Shown: in pieces, positions 44,603-52,793 of the stretch
Layout of the letters: each line of letters opens with the position of its first letter
Position numbering within the stretch: position 1 is the first letter of the stretch
DNA from: Aequorivita aurantiaca
GTDB taxonomy: Bacteria; Bacteroidota; Bacteroidia; Flavobacteriales; Flavobacteriaceae
DNA: 64,000 nucleotides
Reading direction: 5' to 3'
NCBI RefSeq assembly: GCF_030410135.1
Contig: NZ_JAUGQQ010000004.1
Span: 181,611-245,610 of the forward strand
Translations under genes and position numbers: made by a program
Notes under the pieces: generated by a model
What the model was told of the DNA's origin: nothing
Seen by the model: only the letters and a program-made list of their open reading frames with translations
Database searches by the model: none

Positions 44603-45268
44603 TTAAATGAAAATATTTTTTAGATTGGAATATGAAATTTCCTTAAAACTGCCAATCACTTTATCGGCCTTGCTGTAATCCTGATTTACGGAGTGCGGAC
44701 TTTTGAAACCCACACAGTAAATATTGGCGGCCTTTGCAGCTGCGATCCCGTTCGTGGAATCTTCAATTACCATACAATTGTCGGGATGTTCTCCGGCTAG
44801 TTCGGCTGCTTTGATAAAAATTTCGGGATGGGGTTTTGACGCTTTTAAATCGGCGCCGCTTATTTTGGCCTTGAAATATTTATTCAAATCGAACCTATCA
44901 AAAATACGCTCAATATTGGGCATGGATGCCGACGAGGCCAAAACGAGTGTCAACCCGTTGCGGTGATAATCCTCAATCAATTCCTTTACGCCATCCAAAA
45001 GGGTGAGGTCTGAGTCGTTTTCAAAAAGATACTTAAAATGTTTTCGCTTTAAGGCAACGAGATTTTCAGGAGTGTCAGAAAGTTTGAAATGGCCGCAAAG
45101 CGTTCTGCAAATTGGCAAGGTTGCCTGCCCCGTAAACGAATCGTACATTTCATTATTCACTTCAATATTATAATCCCCAAACATTTTGAAGTAAGCCTTG
45201 CGGTGCAATGGTTCCGTGTCCACGATTACTCCATCCATATCAAAAAGTACGGCTTTTAGCATTTTCAT
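44603..45268 (-). CDS. HAD family hydrolase (phosphoglycolate/beta-phosphoglucomutase-like)
   Basis: A 221-aa subfamily IA HAD phosphatase. Motif I is LFDMDGVIVDTEPLH (about 8-22) with the nucleophile Asp, motif II is LVLASSASMPNIER, and motif III plus IV are KPHPEIFIKAAE and CMVIEDSTNGIAAAKAA with the metal-binding Asp. The helical cap lies between motifs I and II. These features fit beta-phosphoglucomutase-like or sugar-phosphate phosphatases; the substrate cannot be told. An ATG two codons later (MLKAVLF) is also a possible start. Confidence 0.9.
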   Translation of the reverse strand: MKMLKAVLFDMDGVIVDTEPLHRKAYFKMFGDYNIEVNNEMYDSFTGQATLPICRTLCGHFKLSDTPENLVALKRKHFKYLFENDSDLTLLDGVKELIEDYHRNGLTLVLASSASMPNIERIFDRFDLNKYFKAKISGADLKASKPHPEIFIKAAELAGEHPDNCMVIEDSTNGIAAAKAANIYCVGFKSPHSVNQDYSKADKVIGSFKEISYSNLKNIFI

Positions 45269-45291
45269 ATTTTTTTTGCGAAGGTAGTTTA

Positions 45292-45366
45292 GATTATTGG
45301 ATTGTTGGATTATTGGATTGTTGGATTGTTAGATTATTGGATGGTTGGAAGGTTGGTTGGTTGGTT
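45292..45366. repeat. Imperfect GGATTATT/GGATTGTT tandem repeat
   Basis: About eight 8-9 bp units occupy the whole gap between the HAD gene start (45268) and the stop of the oxidoreductase gene (45366). The unit matches 27186-27216. In this position slippage would change the distance between the HAD gene and anything upstream of it. Confidence 0.8.
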
Positions 45367-46373
45367 TATTTGAAAATTTCTGAAAGTAGTTCAAACGATT
45401 GCAAGCGCGCTTTTTGATCATAAATATGGGCTACGGCAATAATCTCATTAACCTGCGTTTCGGCTACAAAATCATTCAATTTATCGCGCACGGTTTCCTT
45501 ACTGCCCACAAATGAATATTGCATCATTTGCGAAATGTGGGCCTCTTCCATCGGATTCCAAAGACCGTCCATAGTTTTTACGGGTGGTGCAAGGGGTTGG
45601 CGGGTGTTTCGAATAACGTTCAGCATAAACAGTTTCATACTCGTCGCCAAGTATTCCGCCTCCGCATCGGTATCGGCAATCACAATATTCACACAGGCCA
45701 TGGAATAGGGTTTCGATAATTGTATTGACATTTCGAAATGCTGGTGATATAAACGTAGCGCGTCGTGCAAATGTGTGGGTGCAAAATGGCTGGCGAAGGC
45801 ATAGGGCAAACCCAAAGCCCCCGCAAGTTGGGCGCTATAAGTACTGGAACCCAAAAGATACAACGGCACTTCCAAACCTTCCCCCGGTATGGCCCTTACG
45901 GGACTGTGTGAATTAGTTTTGGAGAAATACTTTTCCAGCTCCTGCACGTCTTGGGGGAAATCATTAACAGACTCAACACGCTCGCGCCTTAAAGCCCGGG
46001 CAGTGAGATGGTCGGTTCCGGGAGCGCGGCCCAAACCCAAATCTATTCTATCGGGATAGAGGGTAGCGAGCGTTCCAAACTGTTCGGCAACCACTAAAGG
46101 CGCATGATTGGGAAGCATTACACCACCGGACCCAACACGAATTGATGTTGTTCCCTGCGCCACATAGCCAATTAATAGTGGCGTTGCGGAACTTACGAGG
46201 CTATCGGCATTGTGATGTTCGGAAATCCAAAAGCGTTTAAACCCTAATTTTTCCGTATGTTTTGCCAAGGCGAGACAATTCTCCATTGCAGATTTATGTG
46301 TGCTTCCTTGAATTACCGGCACCAAATCCAGAACCGAAAATGATATATTTTTTAAATGATTTTCTTTATTCAT
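45366..46373 (-). CDS. LLM class flavin-dependent oxidoreductase
   Basis: A 335-aa luciferase-like monooxygenase of the single-component type (YwcH/MsnO8-like). Diagnostic stretches are [20 protein letters not shown] at the start, [20 protein letters not shown] (about 39-58), [20 protein letters not shown] and [13 protein letters not shown] (about 109-121). Members bind FMN and oxidise a small substrate with O2 or act as reductases; this one's substrate is unknown. It is followed by a tandem-repeat tract and lies just downstream of the NamA-type oxidoreductase on the same strand. Confidence 0.93.
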   Translation of the reverse strand: MNKENHLKNISFSVLDLVPVIQGSTHKSAMENCLALAKHTEKLGFKRFWISEHHNADSLVSSATPLLIGYVAQGTTSIRVGSGGVMLPNHAPLVVAEQFGTLATLYPDRIDLGLGRAPGTDHLTARALRRERVESVNDFPQDVQELEKYFSKTNSHSPVRAIPGEGLEVPLYLLGSSTYSAQLAGALGLPYAFASHFAPTHLHDALRLYHQHFEMSIQLSKPYSMACVNIVIADTDAEAEYLATSMKLFMLNVIRNTRQPLAPPVKTMDGLWNPMEEAHISQMMQYSFVGSKETVRDKLNDFVAETQVNEIIAVAHIYDQKARLQSFELLSEIFK

Positions 46374-46418
46374 ATTGTACTTTAAAAGAATGCTTCAAAA
46401 TTTTTGAAGACATCGCAA

Positions 46419-47486
46419 TTATATTTTTGCCCTATCATATTGAATCGGCCACGAAATATCCTTGTTTAATTCTTTAGCGGCATGCAAAGGGAAATAAGGA
46501 TTCCGCAGGCTTTCACGGGCGTAAAAAATAAGGTCGGCCATACTTTCCTTTAAAATTTCTTCAGATTGTGCGGCGGTTGTGATTTGCCCCACGGCTCCGG
46601 TTAATATATTGGCTTCCTTTTTAATCTGTGCGGCAAAGGCAGCTTGGTAACCGGGAGCGCTGGGAATGGTTGCTTTCGGAACATTTCCGCCCGAAGAAGT
46701 ATCTATTAAATCAACACCCAACCCTTTTAGTTTCTTTGAAAGTTGCACCGAATCCTCCACCGTCCAACCGCCTTCGGTCCAATCCGTAGCCGATATTCTT
46801 ACGAAAAGGGGTTTTTCTTCAGGCCATTCCTTTCGTACAATTTCGGTTACTTCCAGCAAAAAGCGGATTCTATTTTCGAAACTGCCGCCGTATTCATCTA
46901 TTCGAGTATTAGCCAAAGGCGAATAGAATTGATGGAAAAGATATCCGTGTGCAGCGTGTATTTCAACCACATCATATCCTGCTTTTTGCGCCCGGCGCGT
47001 CGCTTCAACGTAGTCTGTTTTTACTTTTTCAATTGCTTCGGAATCCATTGAAAGCGGAACGGGCTCGCCATCCCGAAAGGGCAAAGCCGAAGCAGAAACC
47101 GTTTGCCAGCCGTTTTCATTTTCGGGAGCAATTTTTCGTGCGCCATCCTTTGGAAGTTGATAGCTCGCCTTTCGGCCTGCGTGCGCCAATTGAATTCCCA
47201 GTAATGCATTTTGGGATTGCACGAAATCAACTATTTGTTTAAATTTTTCGATATGTTCCTCTTTCCAAATTCCCATATCGCCGTGGGTAATCCTGCCTTC
47301 GGGCGAAACGGCAGTCGCTTCCTGAATTATCAATGCGGAACCACCAACGGCCCGACTGCCCAGATGGACCACGTGGAAATCGTTCGCAAAACCGTCCTCA
47401 CTGCTGTACATACACATTGGCGAAACGACCATTCGATTTTTGAAGGTTGTGTTTTTTATTTTTAGTGGGGAAAAGAGGATGCTCAT
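46419..47486 (-). CDS. namA: Old yellow enzyme family ene-reductase (NamA/YqjM type)
   Basis: A 355-aa FMN-dependent NAD(P)H oxidoreductase. The start (MSILFSPLKIKNTTFKNRMV, then SPMCMYSSEDG) and the active-site segments GIQLAHAGRKAS (about 98-109) and DVVEIHAAHGYLFHQFYSPL (about 175-194) match the YqjM branch; the Cys in SPMCMYS tunes the flavin in that branch. It reduces activated C=C bonds, nitro-compounds or other electrophiles, probably in detoxification. The LLM oxidoreductase gene follows after 45 bp. Short GTT/GGTT repeats occur near its start (47490-47520). Confidence 0.92.
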   Translation of the reverse strand: MSILFSPLKIKNTTFKNRMVVSPMCMYSSEDGFANDFHVVHLGSRAVGGSALIIQEATAVSPEGRITHGDMGIWKEEHIEKFKQIVDFVQSQNALLGIQLAHAGRKASYQLPKDGARKIAPENENGWQTVSASALPFRDGEPVPLSMDSEAIEKVKTDYVEATRRAQKAGYDVVEIHAAHGYLFHQFYSPLANTRIDEYGGSFENRIRFLLEVTEIVRKEWPEEKPLFVRISATDWTEGGWTVEDSVQLSKKLKGLGVDLIDTSSGGNVPKATIPSAPGYQAAFAAQIKKEANILTGAVGQITTAAQSEEILKESMADLIFYARESLRNPYFPLHAAKELNKDISWPIQYDRAKI

Positions 47487-47520
47487 TTTTAGTTGTTGGT
47501 TGATTGTTATTGGTTGTTGG

Positions 47521-47859
47521 TTACAAAAATTTTAAAAATCCGTATGCTTTTCGTTTTTTTAAATAGAATGGATCGCTTTCGAAGTGATAGGCTTCCCTTT
47601 CAAAGGAAATATTTCTATAGGCTTTGTGGCGATTTTGGTATTGGATCAACCTGAACAAAAACTCAATCCCATACCATAAATAAAAAAAAACAATAAGCAT
47701 TTCCGCCTGTTGTTGAAGGTGAATTTTTTCATGGTTTAGAAAAACCTGGTCTTCCTTTAAAGAATCATGCTTCAATAACACAAAGGGCCAAAGCGTCATT
47801 CCATTAAAGTTTTTTCGGAGGAGTTTTGGACGGACTAGTAGAATCAAAATTTTGAACAA
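47521..47859 (-). CDS. Small membrane protein with HExxH motif
   Basis: A 112-aa protein. The first codon would be TTG; internal ATGs are weaker candidates because they cut the N-terminal helix. It contains HEKIHLQQQAEML (about 43-55), an HExxH zinc-protease motif, directly followed by a membrane helix (IVFFYLWYGIEFLFRLIQ). A Glu in SFEREAYHFES (about 89) could be the third zinc ligand. This short, membrane-linked zincin-like layout occurs in Bacteroidota proteins annotated as hypothetical. Proteolytic activity is inferred from the motif alone. It lies between aconitase and the ene-reductase, all on the same strand. Confidence 0.75.
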   Translation of the reverse strand: MFKILILLVRPKLLRKNFNGMTLWPFVLLKHDSLKEDQVFLNHEKIHLQQQAEMLIVFFYLWYGIEFLFRLIQYQNRHKAYRNISFEREAYHFESDPFYLKKRKAYGFLKFL

Positions 47860-47887
47860 TTAATAATTAGTAATTAGTAATTATGAC

Positions 47888-50668
47888 TCAGTCTTTTAAA
47901 AATTGGCGCAGTACGTATTGCAGAATTCCTTCGTTTTGATAATAAGCGACTTCAATTGGGGAATCCAACCTTGCGATTGCTTTAAATTCAATTTCGGTGC
48001 CATCGTCATTTTTGGCAGTTACAGTTACCTTTTTTAAAGGGGAAAGGTTTTCCGCAATTCCTGTGATATTGAAATATTCGCGTCCCGTCAATCCGTGAGT
48101 TTTGGCGCTTTCACCCTCCAAATATTGAAGCGGCAAAACTCCCATCATAATAAGGTTGCTTCTGTGGATACGTTCATAACTTTCTGCCAACACGGCCTTT
48201 ATTCCCAAAAGAAAAGTTCCCTTCGCGGCCCAATCGCGGGAGGATCCGCTGCCGTATTCTTTTCCGGTGAGTACTATTAATGGGGTTTTGTCTTCTATAT
48301 ATTTTTGCGCCGCATCATAAACGGTCATTTCATCGCCGGATGGGAGATACGTAGTATAGCCTCCCTCCTTTTCTGCCAATTGATTTTTGATACGCACATT
48401 GGCAAAAGTGCCACGCACCATTACCTCATCATTTCCACGGCGTGAGCCATAACTATTGAAATGTTTTTTTTCAACCCCTCTCGATCTTAAATACTGTCCT
48501 GCGGCGGAATCTTCGGAAAAAGCTCCGGCCGGAGAAATATGGTCGGTGGTGATACTATCACCCAAGACCAAAAGTGCGCGTGCGCCTTGAATATTTTGCA
48601 ATGCATTTGGCTCATCGGAAAGATTCCTGAAAAAAGGTACTTCTTTTATATAAGTAGATTTGTCTTCCCATTTATAGATCTTGTCTTCCGGCACCTCAAG
48701 GTTTCGCCATATTTCATTGCCCTCGAAGATTTCGTCGTAATTCTTTTTAAAATCCTTTGGTGTCAATACTCTTTTCATCACTTCGTGGATTTCATCATCC
48801 GTTGGCCAAATATCTTTTAAATAAATAGGCTTGCCGTTGCGGTCGCAGCTCAATGGTTCTGTGGTCAAATCAATATCAACCCTACCCGCGATTGCGAAGG
48901 CAACAACCAACATAGGCGACATCAAAAAGTTCATTTTAACCTGTGGATGGATTCGGGCTTCAAAGTTTCTATTTCCGGAGAGAACAGAAGTTACTATTAA
49001 ATCATTTTCTTCAACTGCCCTTGAAATTTCCGGGGGCAAAGGGCCAGAATTGCCTATGCAGGATGTACAGCCATAACCAACCAAATGGAAATCCAATGCT
49101 TCCAAATCTTTCAAAAGATCTGCATTTTCAAGATAGTCCGTAACCACTTTTGAACCTGGGGCTAGGGAAGTTTTTACCCAAGGTTTTACATCTATGCCTT
49201 GTTCGCGCGCTTTCTTGGCGACAAGCCCAGCACCTATCATTACAAATGGATTTGAAGTATTGGTGCAGGAAGTAATGGCAGCAATGGCTACGGCGCCATC
49301 GGAGAGCATGTATTTTTCATTGCCTTGGGAAATCCAAACAGTTTTAAGTCCGTTTTTTATATTGGCTTCAATTTCCACGTCGGGAGCTGGGTCGTGCGGT
49401 TGTTTTACCGGCTGGCTACCCCCTTCTTCCTTCCAGCGGGTGATTGCCTCTTGACGTTCAGAGGGAGCAATATAATGCCTACCGAAGGAGCTATGCTCCA
49501 ATTCAATAAATTTGTCCTTTAAATCCTTTAGCAATATTTTATCCTGGGGGCGTTTTGGACCCGCCACGCTGGGCTGCACCGTAGATATGTCTAGTTCCAC
49601 TACATCTGTATAAACAATTTCCTCTTCATTCTCGCGCCATAACATATTGGCTTTGCAATAATCCTCAACCAATTGTATTTGCTCCTCACTGCGATTACTA
49701 TCGCGCATATATTCCAAGGTTTTATTATCAATTGGAAAATAGGTAATGGTACAACCGAATTCCGGCGACATATTACCGATAGTCGCCCTATCCGGCACCG
49801 AGAGATTGTCGAGGCCTGGGCCAAACACTTCAACAAATTTTCCAACTACGCCGTATTTACGAAGTAAATTGGCAATTGTCAAAACCAAGTCGGTCGCGGT
49901 TGTTCCCACCTTCAATTTGCCAGTGAGTTTTAGACCAATAACCTCAGGACTTATAAAATAGATAGGTTGTCCCAGAATTGCGGCTTCGGCTTCAATACCT
50001 CCCACGCCCCAGGCTACAACGCCAATGCCGTTTACCATTGGTGTGTGGCTATCGGTTCCCACGAGAGTATCGGGAAAAACCATACCGTCGCGGGCAATGG
50101 CGCCCTTAGAAAAATACTCCAAATTTACTTGGTGACAAATGCCCATTCCGGGCGGGACTACGCTAAAATTGTCAAACGATTTTTGGGCCCATTTCAAAAA
50201 TGTATAACGTTCGCGGTTGCGCCTGTATTCCTCCTCCATGTTTTGTTGATAGGCGTATTGCGCAGCAAAATAATCTACCTGCACACTGTGGTCAATTACC
50301 AAGTCCACGGGAATCAAAGGATTGATTTTAGACGCTTCGCCACCTTTTCGAGCCATTTCGGAACGCAGGGAGGCTATATCTACAACAGCCGGAACACCGG
50401 TAAAATCCTGCATAAGAACGCGCGCAGGTTTGAAGGCGATGTCGTTGTCACTTTGTTTTGGCGACCAATTTAGAATAGTTTGTAAATGATTTTTGGTGAC
50501 CGAAAAATCGTCATAATTGCGAAGGGCATTCTCAAGAAGAATTCGAATGGAAAAAGGCAATTTTCTTATGGAATGTCCTTGCTTTTCAAGCTCAGGGAGA
50601 CTATAATAAGTAAGCGATTCAGAATGTGTAGTTAGAGTCCTTTTTAGGTTGTAGATATCTTGTTGCAT
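47888..50668 (-). CDS. acnA: Aconitate hydratase, AcnA type
   Basis: A 926-aa TCA-cycle enzyme interconverting citrate and isocitrate via cis-aconitate. The [4Fe-4S] ligands are visible in AITSCTNTSNP and GYGCTSCIGNSGPL. Other landmarks are VGTDSHTPMVNGIGVVAWGV and, in the swivel domain, LGDSITTDHISPAG and GSGSSRDWAAKG. Length and domain order (1-2-3-linker-4) fit the AcnA/IRP branch, not AcnB. It is a single gene with its promoter in the 158-bp gap shared with the divergent DUF2945 gene. Confidence 0.97.
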   Translation of the reverse strand: MQQDIYNLKRTLTTHSESLTYYSLPELEKQGHSIRKLPFSIRILLENALRNYDDFSVTKNHLQTILNWSPKQSDNDIAFKPARVLMQDFTGVPAVVDIASLRSEMARKGGEASKINPLIPVDLVIDHSVQVDYFAAQYAYQQNMEEEYRRNRERYTFLKWAQKSFDNFSVVPPGMGICHQVNLEYFSKGAIARDGMVFPDTLVGTDSHTPMVNGIGVVAWGVGGIEAEAAILGQPIYFISPEVIGLKLTGKLKVGTTATDLVLTIANLLRKYGVVGKFVEVFGPGLDNLSVPDRATIGNMSPEFGCTITYFPIDNKTLEYMRDSNRSEEQIQLVEDYCKANMLWRENEEEIVYTDVVELDISTVQPSVAGPKRPQDKILLKDLKDKFIELEHSSFGRHYIAPSERQEAITRWKEEGGSQPVKQPHDPAPDVEIEANIKNGLKTVWISQGNEKYMLSDGAVAIAAITSCTNTSNPFVMIGAGLVAKKAREQGIDVKPWVKTSLAPGSKVVTDYLENADLLKDLEALDFHLVGYGCTSCIGNSGPLPPEISRAVEENDLIVTSVLSGNRNFEARIHPQVKMNFLMSPMLVVAFAIAGRVDIDLTTEPLSCDRNGKPIYLKDIWPTDDEIHEVMKRVLTPKDFKKNYDEIFEGNEIWRNLEVPEDKIYKWEDKSTYIKEVPFFRNLSDEPNALQNIQGARALLVLGDSITTDHISPAGAFSEDSAAGQYLRSRGVEKKHFNSYGSRRGNDEVMVRGTFANVRIKNQLAEKEGGYTTYLPSGDEMTVYDAAQKYIEDKTPLIVLTGKEYGSGSSRDWAAKGTFLLGIKAVLAESYERIHRSNLIMMGVLPLQYLEGESAKTHGLTGREYFNITGIAENLSPLKKVTVTAKNDDGTEIEFKAIARLDSPIEVAYYQNEGILQYVLRQFLKD

Positions 50669-50826
50669 GAGGTAGGAGTTTAATTACTAAAATTAATAAT
50701 TAAAAACTGGACCTACACAAAATGTAGATTGTTTAACAAGCCGTTAACAGGAGTCATATTGCTTAGCTCTTGAAAATTTTTTAACTTGAAAAAATCTATT
50801 TTTTAATCCAAAAAAAGCTAACAGCC

Positions 50827-51033
50827 ATGAAAAATTACAAAGTAGGCGACCACGTAAAATGGAATTCGGAGGCGGGGGAAGTCTCGGGAAAAATCATAAA
50901 AGTGCACCATTCAAATTTTCAGTATAAAGGTTACACCCACCACGCCAGCAAAGACGACCCGCAGTATGAAATTAAGAGCGACAAGACAGAACATATTGCG
51001 GCGCACAAAGGTTCAGCACTTTCAAAGGTATAA
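50827..51033 (+). CDS. DUF2945 (hypervirulence-associated Tudor-like) protein
   Basis: A 68-aa protein starting KNYKVGDHVKWNSEAGEVSG and containing GKIIKVHHSNF and YEIKSDKTEHIAAHKGSAL. This matches the short SH3/Tudor-like beta-barrel family DUF2945, found across bacteria and fungi. The role in bacteria is unknown; nucleic-acid or protein binding is possible. It converges on the DUF1697 gene with 5 bp between the stop codons. Confidence 0.93.
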   Translation: MKNYKVGDHVKWNSEAGEVSGKIIKVHHSNFQYKGYTHHASKDDPQYEIKSDKTEHIAAHKGSALSKV

Positions 51034-51038
51034 GATTA

Positions 51039-51563
51039 TTATTTTGCTAAATCAACAAGTTTTGCAAGTGTACGGTAGTTGCCAGTAGTTGCAGCAACAT
51101 TCAGCTTTTTCTCAAAGAAATTATTATTCAGTTTTGCGTTTCCGGCTCCATTGCCATAGTGTAGATAAATGTAAGCGGGTGTTAAAACAAATTCCTCCTT
51201 TGGGTAATTAATTTCGCGTACAGCATCCATAAGTTCTTTTTTGGGCGGTGTGGCCAGCAACATAAAGTAAGCTTCGGTTTCCTTTGTTTCCCCAAAAGGG
51301 CAATCCATTAAAATTTGTGTAATTTCATCTGCGGTTTTAACTAGTACCGGAACTTCCCAGCCGTAGCGTTTCTCAATTTCCTTTGAAATTTTATCAGAAA
51401 GACCTTTTTCTTCCTTCGCAGAAAAAACCACGTTTCCACTCTGTATATAAGTAACCACACTTTGAAACCCCAATTCTTCCATCATTGACTTTAAATCGGC
51501 CATTTTAAGCTTTTTATGGCCGCCAACGTTTATGCCACGAAGTAGGGCAATGTATGTTGTCAT
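51039..51563 (-). CDS. DUF1697 family protein
   Basis: A 174-aa protein. The start TYIALLRGINVGGHKKLKMA, then MEELGFQSVVTYIQSGNVVF, and the end NNNFFEKKLNVAATTGNYRT are the clear marks of DUF1697, a widespread family without known function. The gene overlaps nothing and follows the HI0933-type flavoprotein gene by 3 bp on the same strand, so it is probably the last gene of a three-gene operon with that gene and the PLP decarboxylase. Confidence 0.94.
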   Translation of the reverse strand: MTTYIALLRGINVGGHKKLKMADLKSMMEELGFQSVVTYIQSGNVVFSAKEEKGLSDKISKEIEKRYGWEVPVLVKTADEITQILMDCPFGETKETEAYFMLLATPPKKELMDAVREINYPKEEFVLTPAYIYLHYGNGAGNAKLNNNFFEKKLNVAATTGNYRTLAKLVDLAK

Positions 51564-51566
51564 AAT

Positions 51567-52793
51567 TCACTTAGTTATTGCCTGCGCTACAAGATATCCA
51601 CCCGTCCAAGCATTCTGAAAATTGAAGCCGCCTGTAATAGCATCTATATTAAGGACTTCTCCTGCAAAGTAAAGATTTTTACAAACTCTACTTTCGAAGG
51701 TTTTGAAGTTTACCTCCTTTAAATCCACCCCGCCCGCGGTTACGAATTCTTCTTTAAAAGTACTTTTCCCGGCAACTTCAAAAAGTGAAGCGGTAAGTTG
51801 ATTTGCAATATTCTGAAGATTTTCCCGGGTAGCGTCTGCCCAAGTTAAGCTTTCCGAAATACCGGCAGCTTTTACAAGACTTTGCCACAACCGTTTCGGA
51901 AGTTCGAACTGTGCATATTTAAAAATGGTCTGTTTTCCCTGAAATGATTTCAAATTCTTTAACTCTTCCAAAACCTCTTCTTCGGAAAGCACATTCAACC
52001 AATTCACCTCAATTTTAAAATGATATTGCAAAGGCTCCAACAAACGCGCGCCCCAGGCTGAAAGTTTTAAGATTGCGGGGCCGCTCATTCCCCAATGGGT
52101 AATTAATAACGGAAGCCCCCTAACCCCCAAAGGGGGAATTCCTTTCGGAACTAAAACTTTGACGCTTGCGGTTGTTGAAACACCCGGAAGATCTAAAATT
52201 CTCGGATCTTTAATATTAAATGTGAAAAGCGAAGGTACGGCAGGCACAATGGTATGTCCCAAATCTTCCAACAATTGCCATATTTTTGGGTTGCTGCCCG
52301 TGGCGACTACTATTTTGGCTGCGGAAAAAGTATCGGTATTTGTATTTATAGTGAAATGATCGGCAGTTTTTTGAATCTCCTTTACGGATTGATTGAGAAG
52401 AACCTCAACACCCAATCTTTTAGTTTCCCAGAGAAAACAATCAATTATGGTTTGTGAGGAATCTGAGACGGGAAACATTCTACCATCCTCTTCAATTTTC
52501 AGTGACACGCCCCTTTTTTCAAACCATTCAATGGTATCGCCGGTCATAAAAGTGTGGAATGGGCCCAATAGCTCCTTTTCGCCCCGCGGATAATTTTGCG
52601 TCAATTCCTTCGGAAGAAATTCGGCGTGGGTAACGTTACAGCGTCCGCCGCCGGAAACTTTTACTTTTGTAAGTACTTCCTTTCCGCGTTCGAGGATTAT
52701 GATTTTTAGATTCGGATTTTTTTCCGCGGCGTTTATTGCCGTAAAAAAACCCGCTGCGCCGCCACCGATTACTATTACATCGACAACTTTCAA
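51567..52793 (-). CDS. HI0933-type NAD(P)/FAD-dependent oxidoreductase
   Basis: A 408-aa flavoprotein. The start VIVIGGGAAGFFTAINAAEK is the dinucleotide-binding loop, VKVSGGGRCNVTHAEF (about 45-60) is the family's mark, and the end has FEEFVTAGGVDLKEV-like EFVTAGGVDLKEVNF, LYFAGEVLNIDAITGGFNFQ. The family (HI0933, YhiN) has no settled function. The gene starts at a TTG that overlaps the TGA of the decarboxylase gene, giving tight translational coupling. A C-rich dispersed repeat is inserted in frame at about residues 217-227 and adds the peptide GIPPLGVRGL; see the separate entry. Confidence 0.92.
   Translation of the reverse strand: MKVVDVIVIGGGAAGFFTAINAAEKNPNLKIIILERGKEVLTKVKVSGGGRCNVTHAEFLPKELTQNYPRGEKELLGPFHTFMTGDTIEWFEKRGVSLKIEEDGRMFPVSDSSQTIIDCFLWETKRLGVEVLLNQSVKEIQKTADHFTINTNTDTFSAAKIVVATGSNPKIWQLLEDLGHTIVPAVPSLFTFNIKDPRILDLPGVSTTASVKVLVPKGIPPLGVRGLPLLITHWGMSGPAILKLSAWGARLLEPLQYHFKIEVNWLNVLSEEEVLEELKNLKSFQGKQTIFKYAQFELPKRLWQSLVKAAGISESLTWADATRENLQNIANQLTASLFEVAGKSTFKEEFVTAGGVDLKEVNFKTFESRVCKNLYFAGEVLNIDAITGGFNFQNAWTGGYLVAQAITK
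52112..52145. repeat. C-rich dispersed repeat inside a coding gene
   Basis: On the gene strand the tract reads as TTCCCCCTTTGGGGGTTAGG followed by GGGCTTCC, a hairpin (CCCCC TTT GGGGG) typical of a dispersed repeat in Bacteroidota genomes. Its relative at 59372-59405 is intergenic. Here it is read through in frame as GIPPLGVRGL within the HI0933-type flavoprotein. Confidence 0.7.

Noticed and set aside
45208..45417. A plus-strand frame giving a WIVGLLDCWIV-type repeat peptide
   Set aside because: It is the translation of the GGATTATT tandem DNA repeat and overlaps two real genes.
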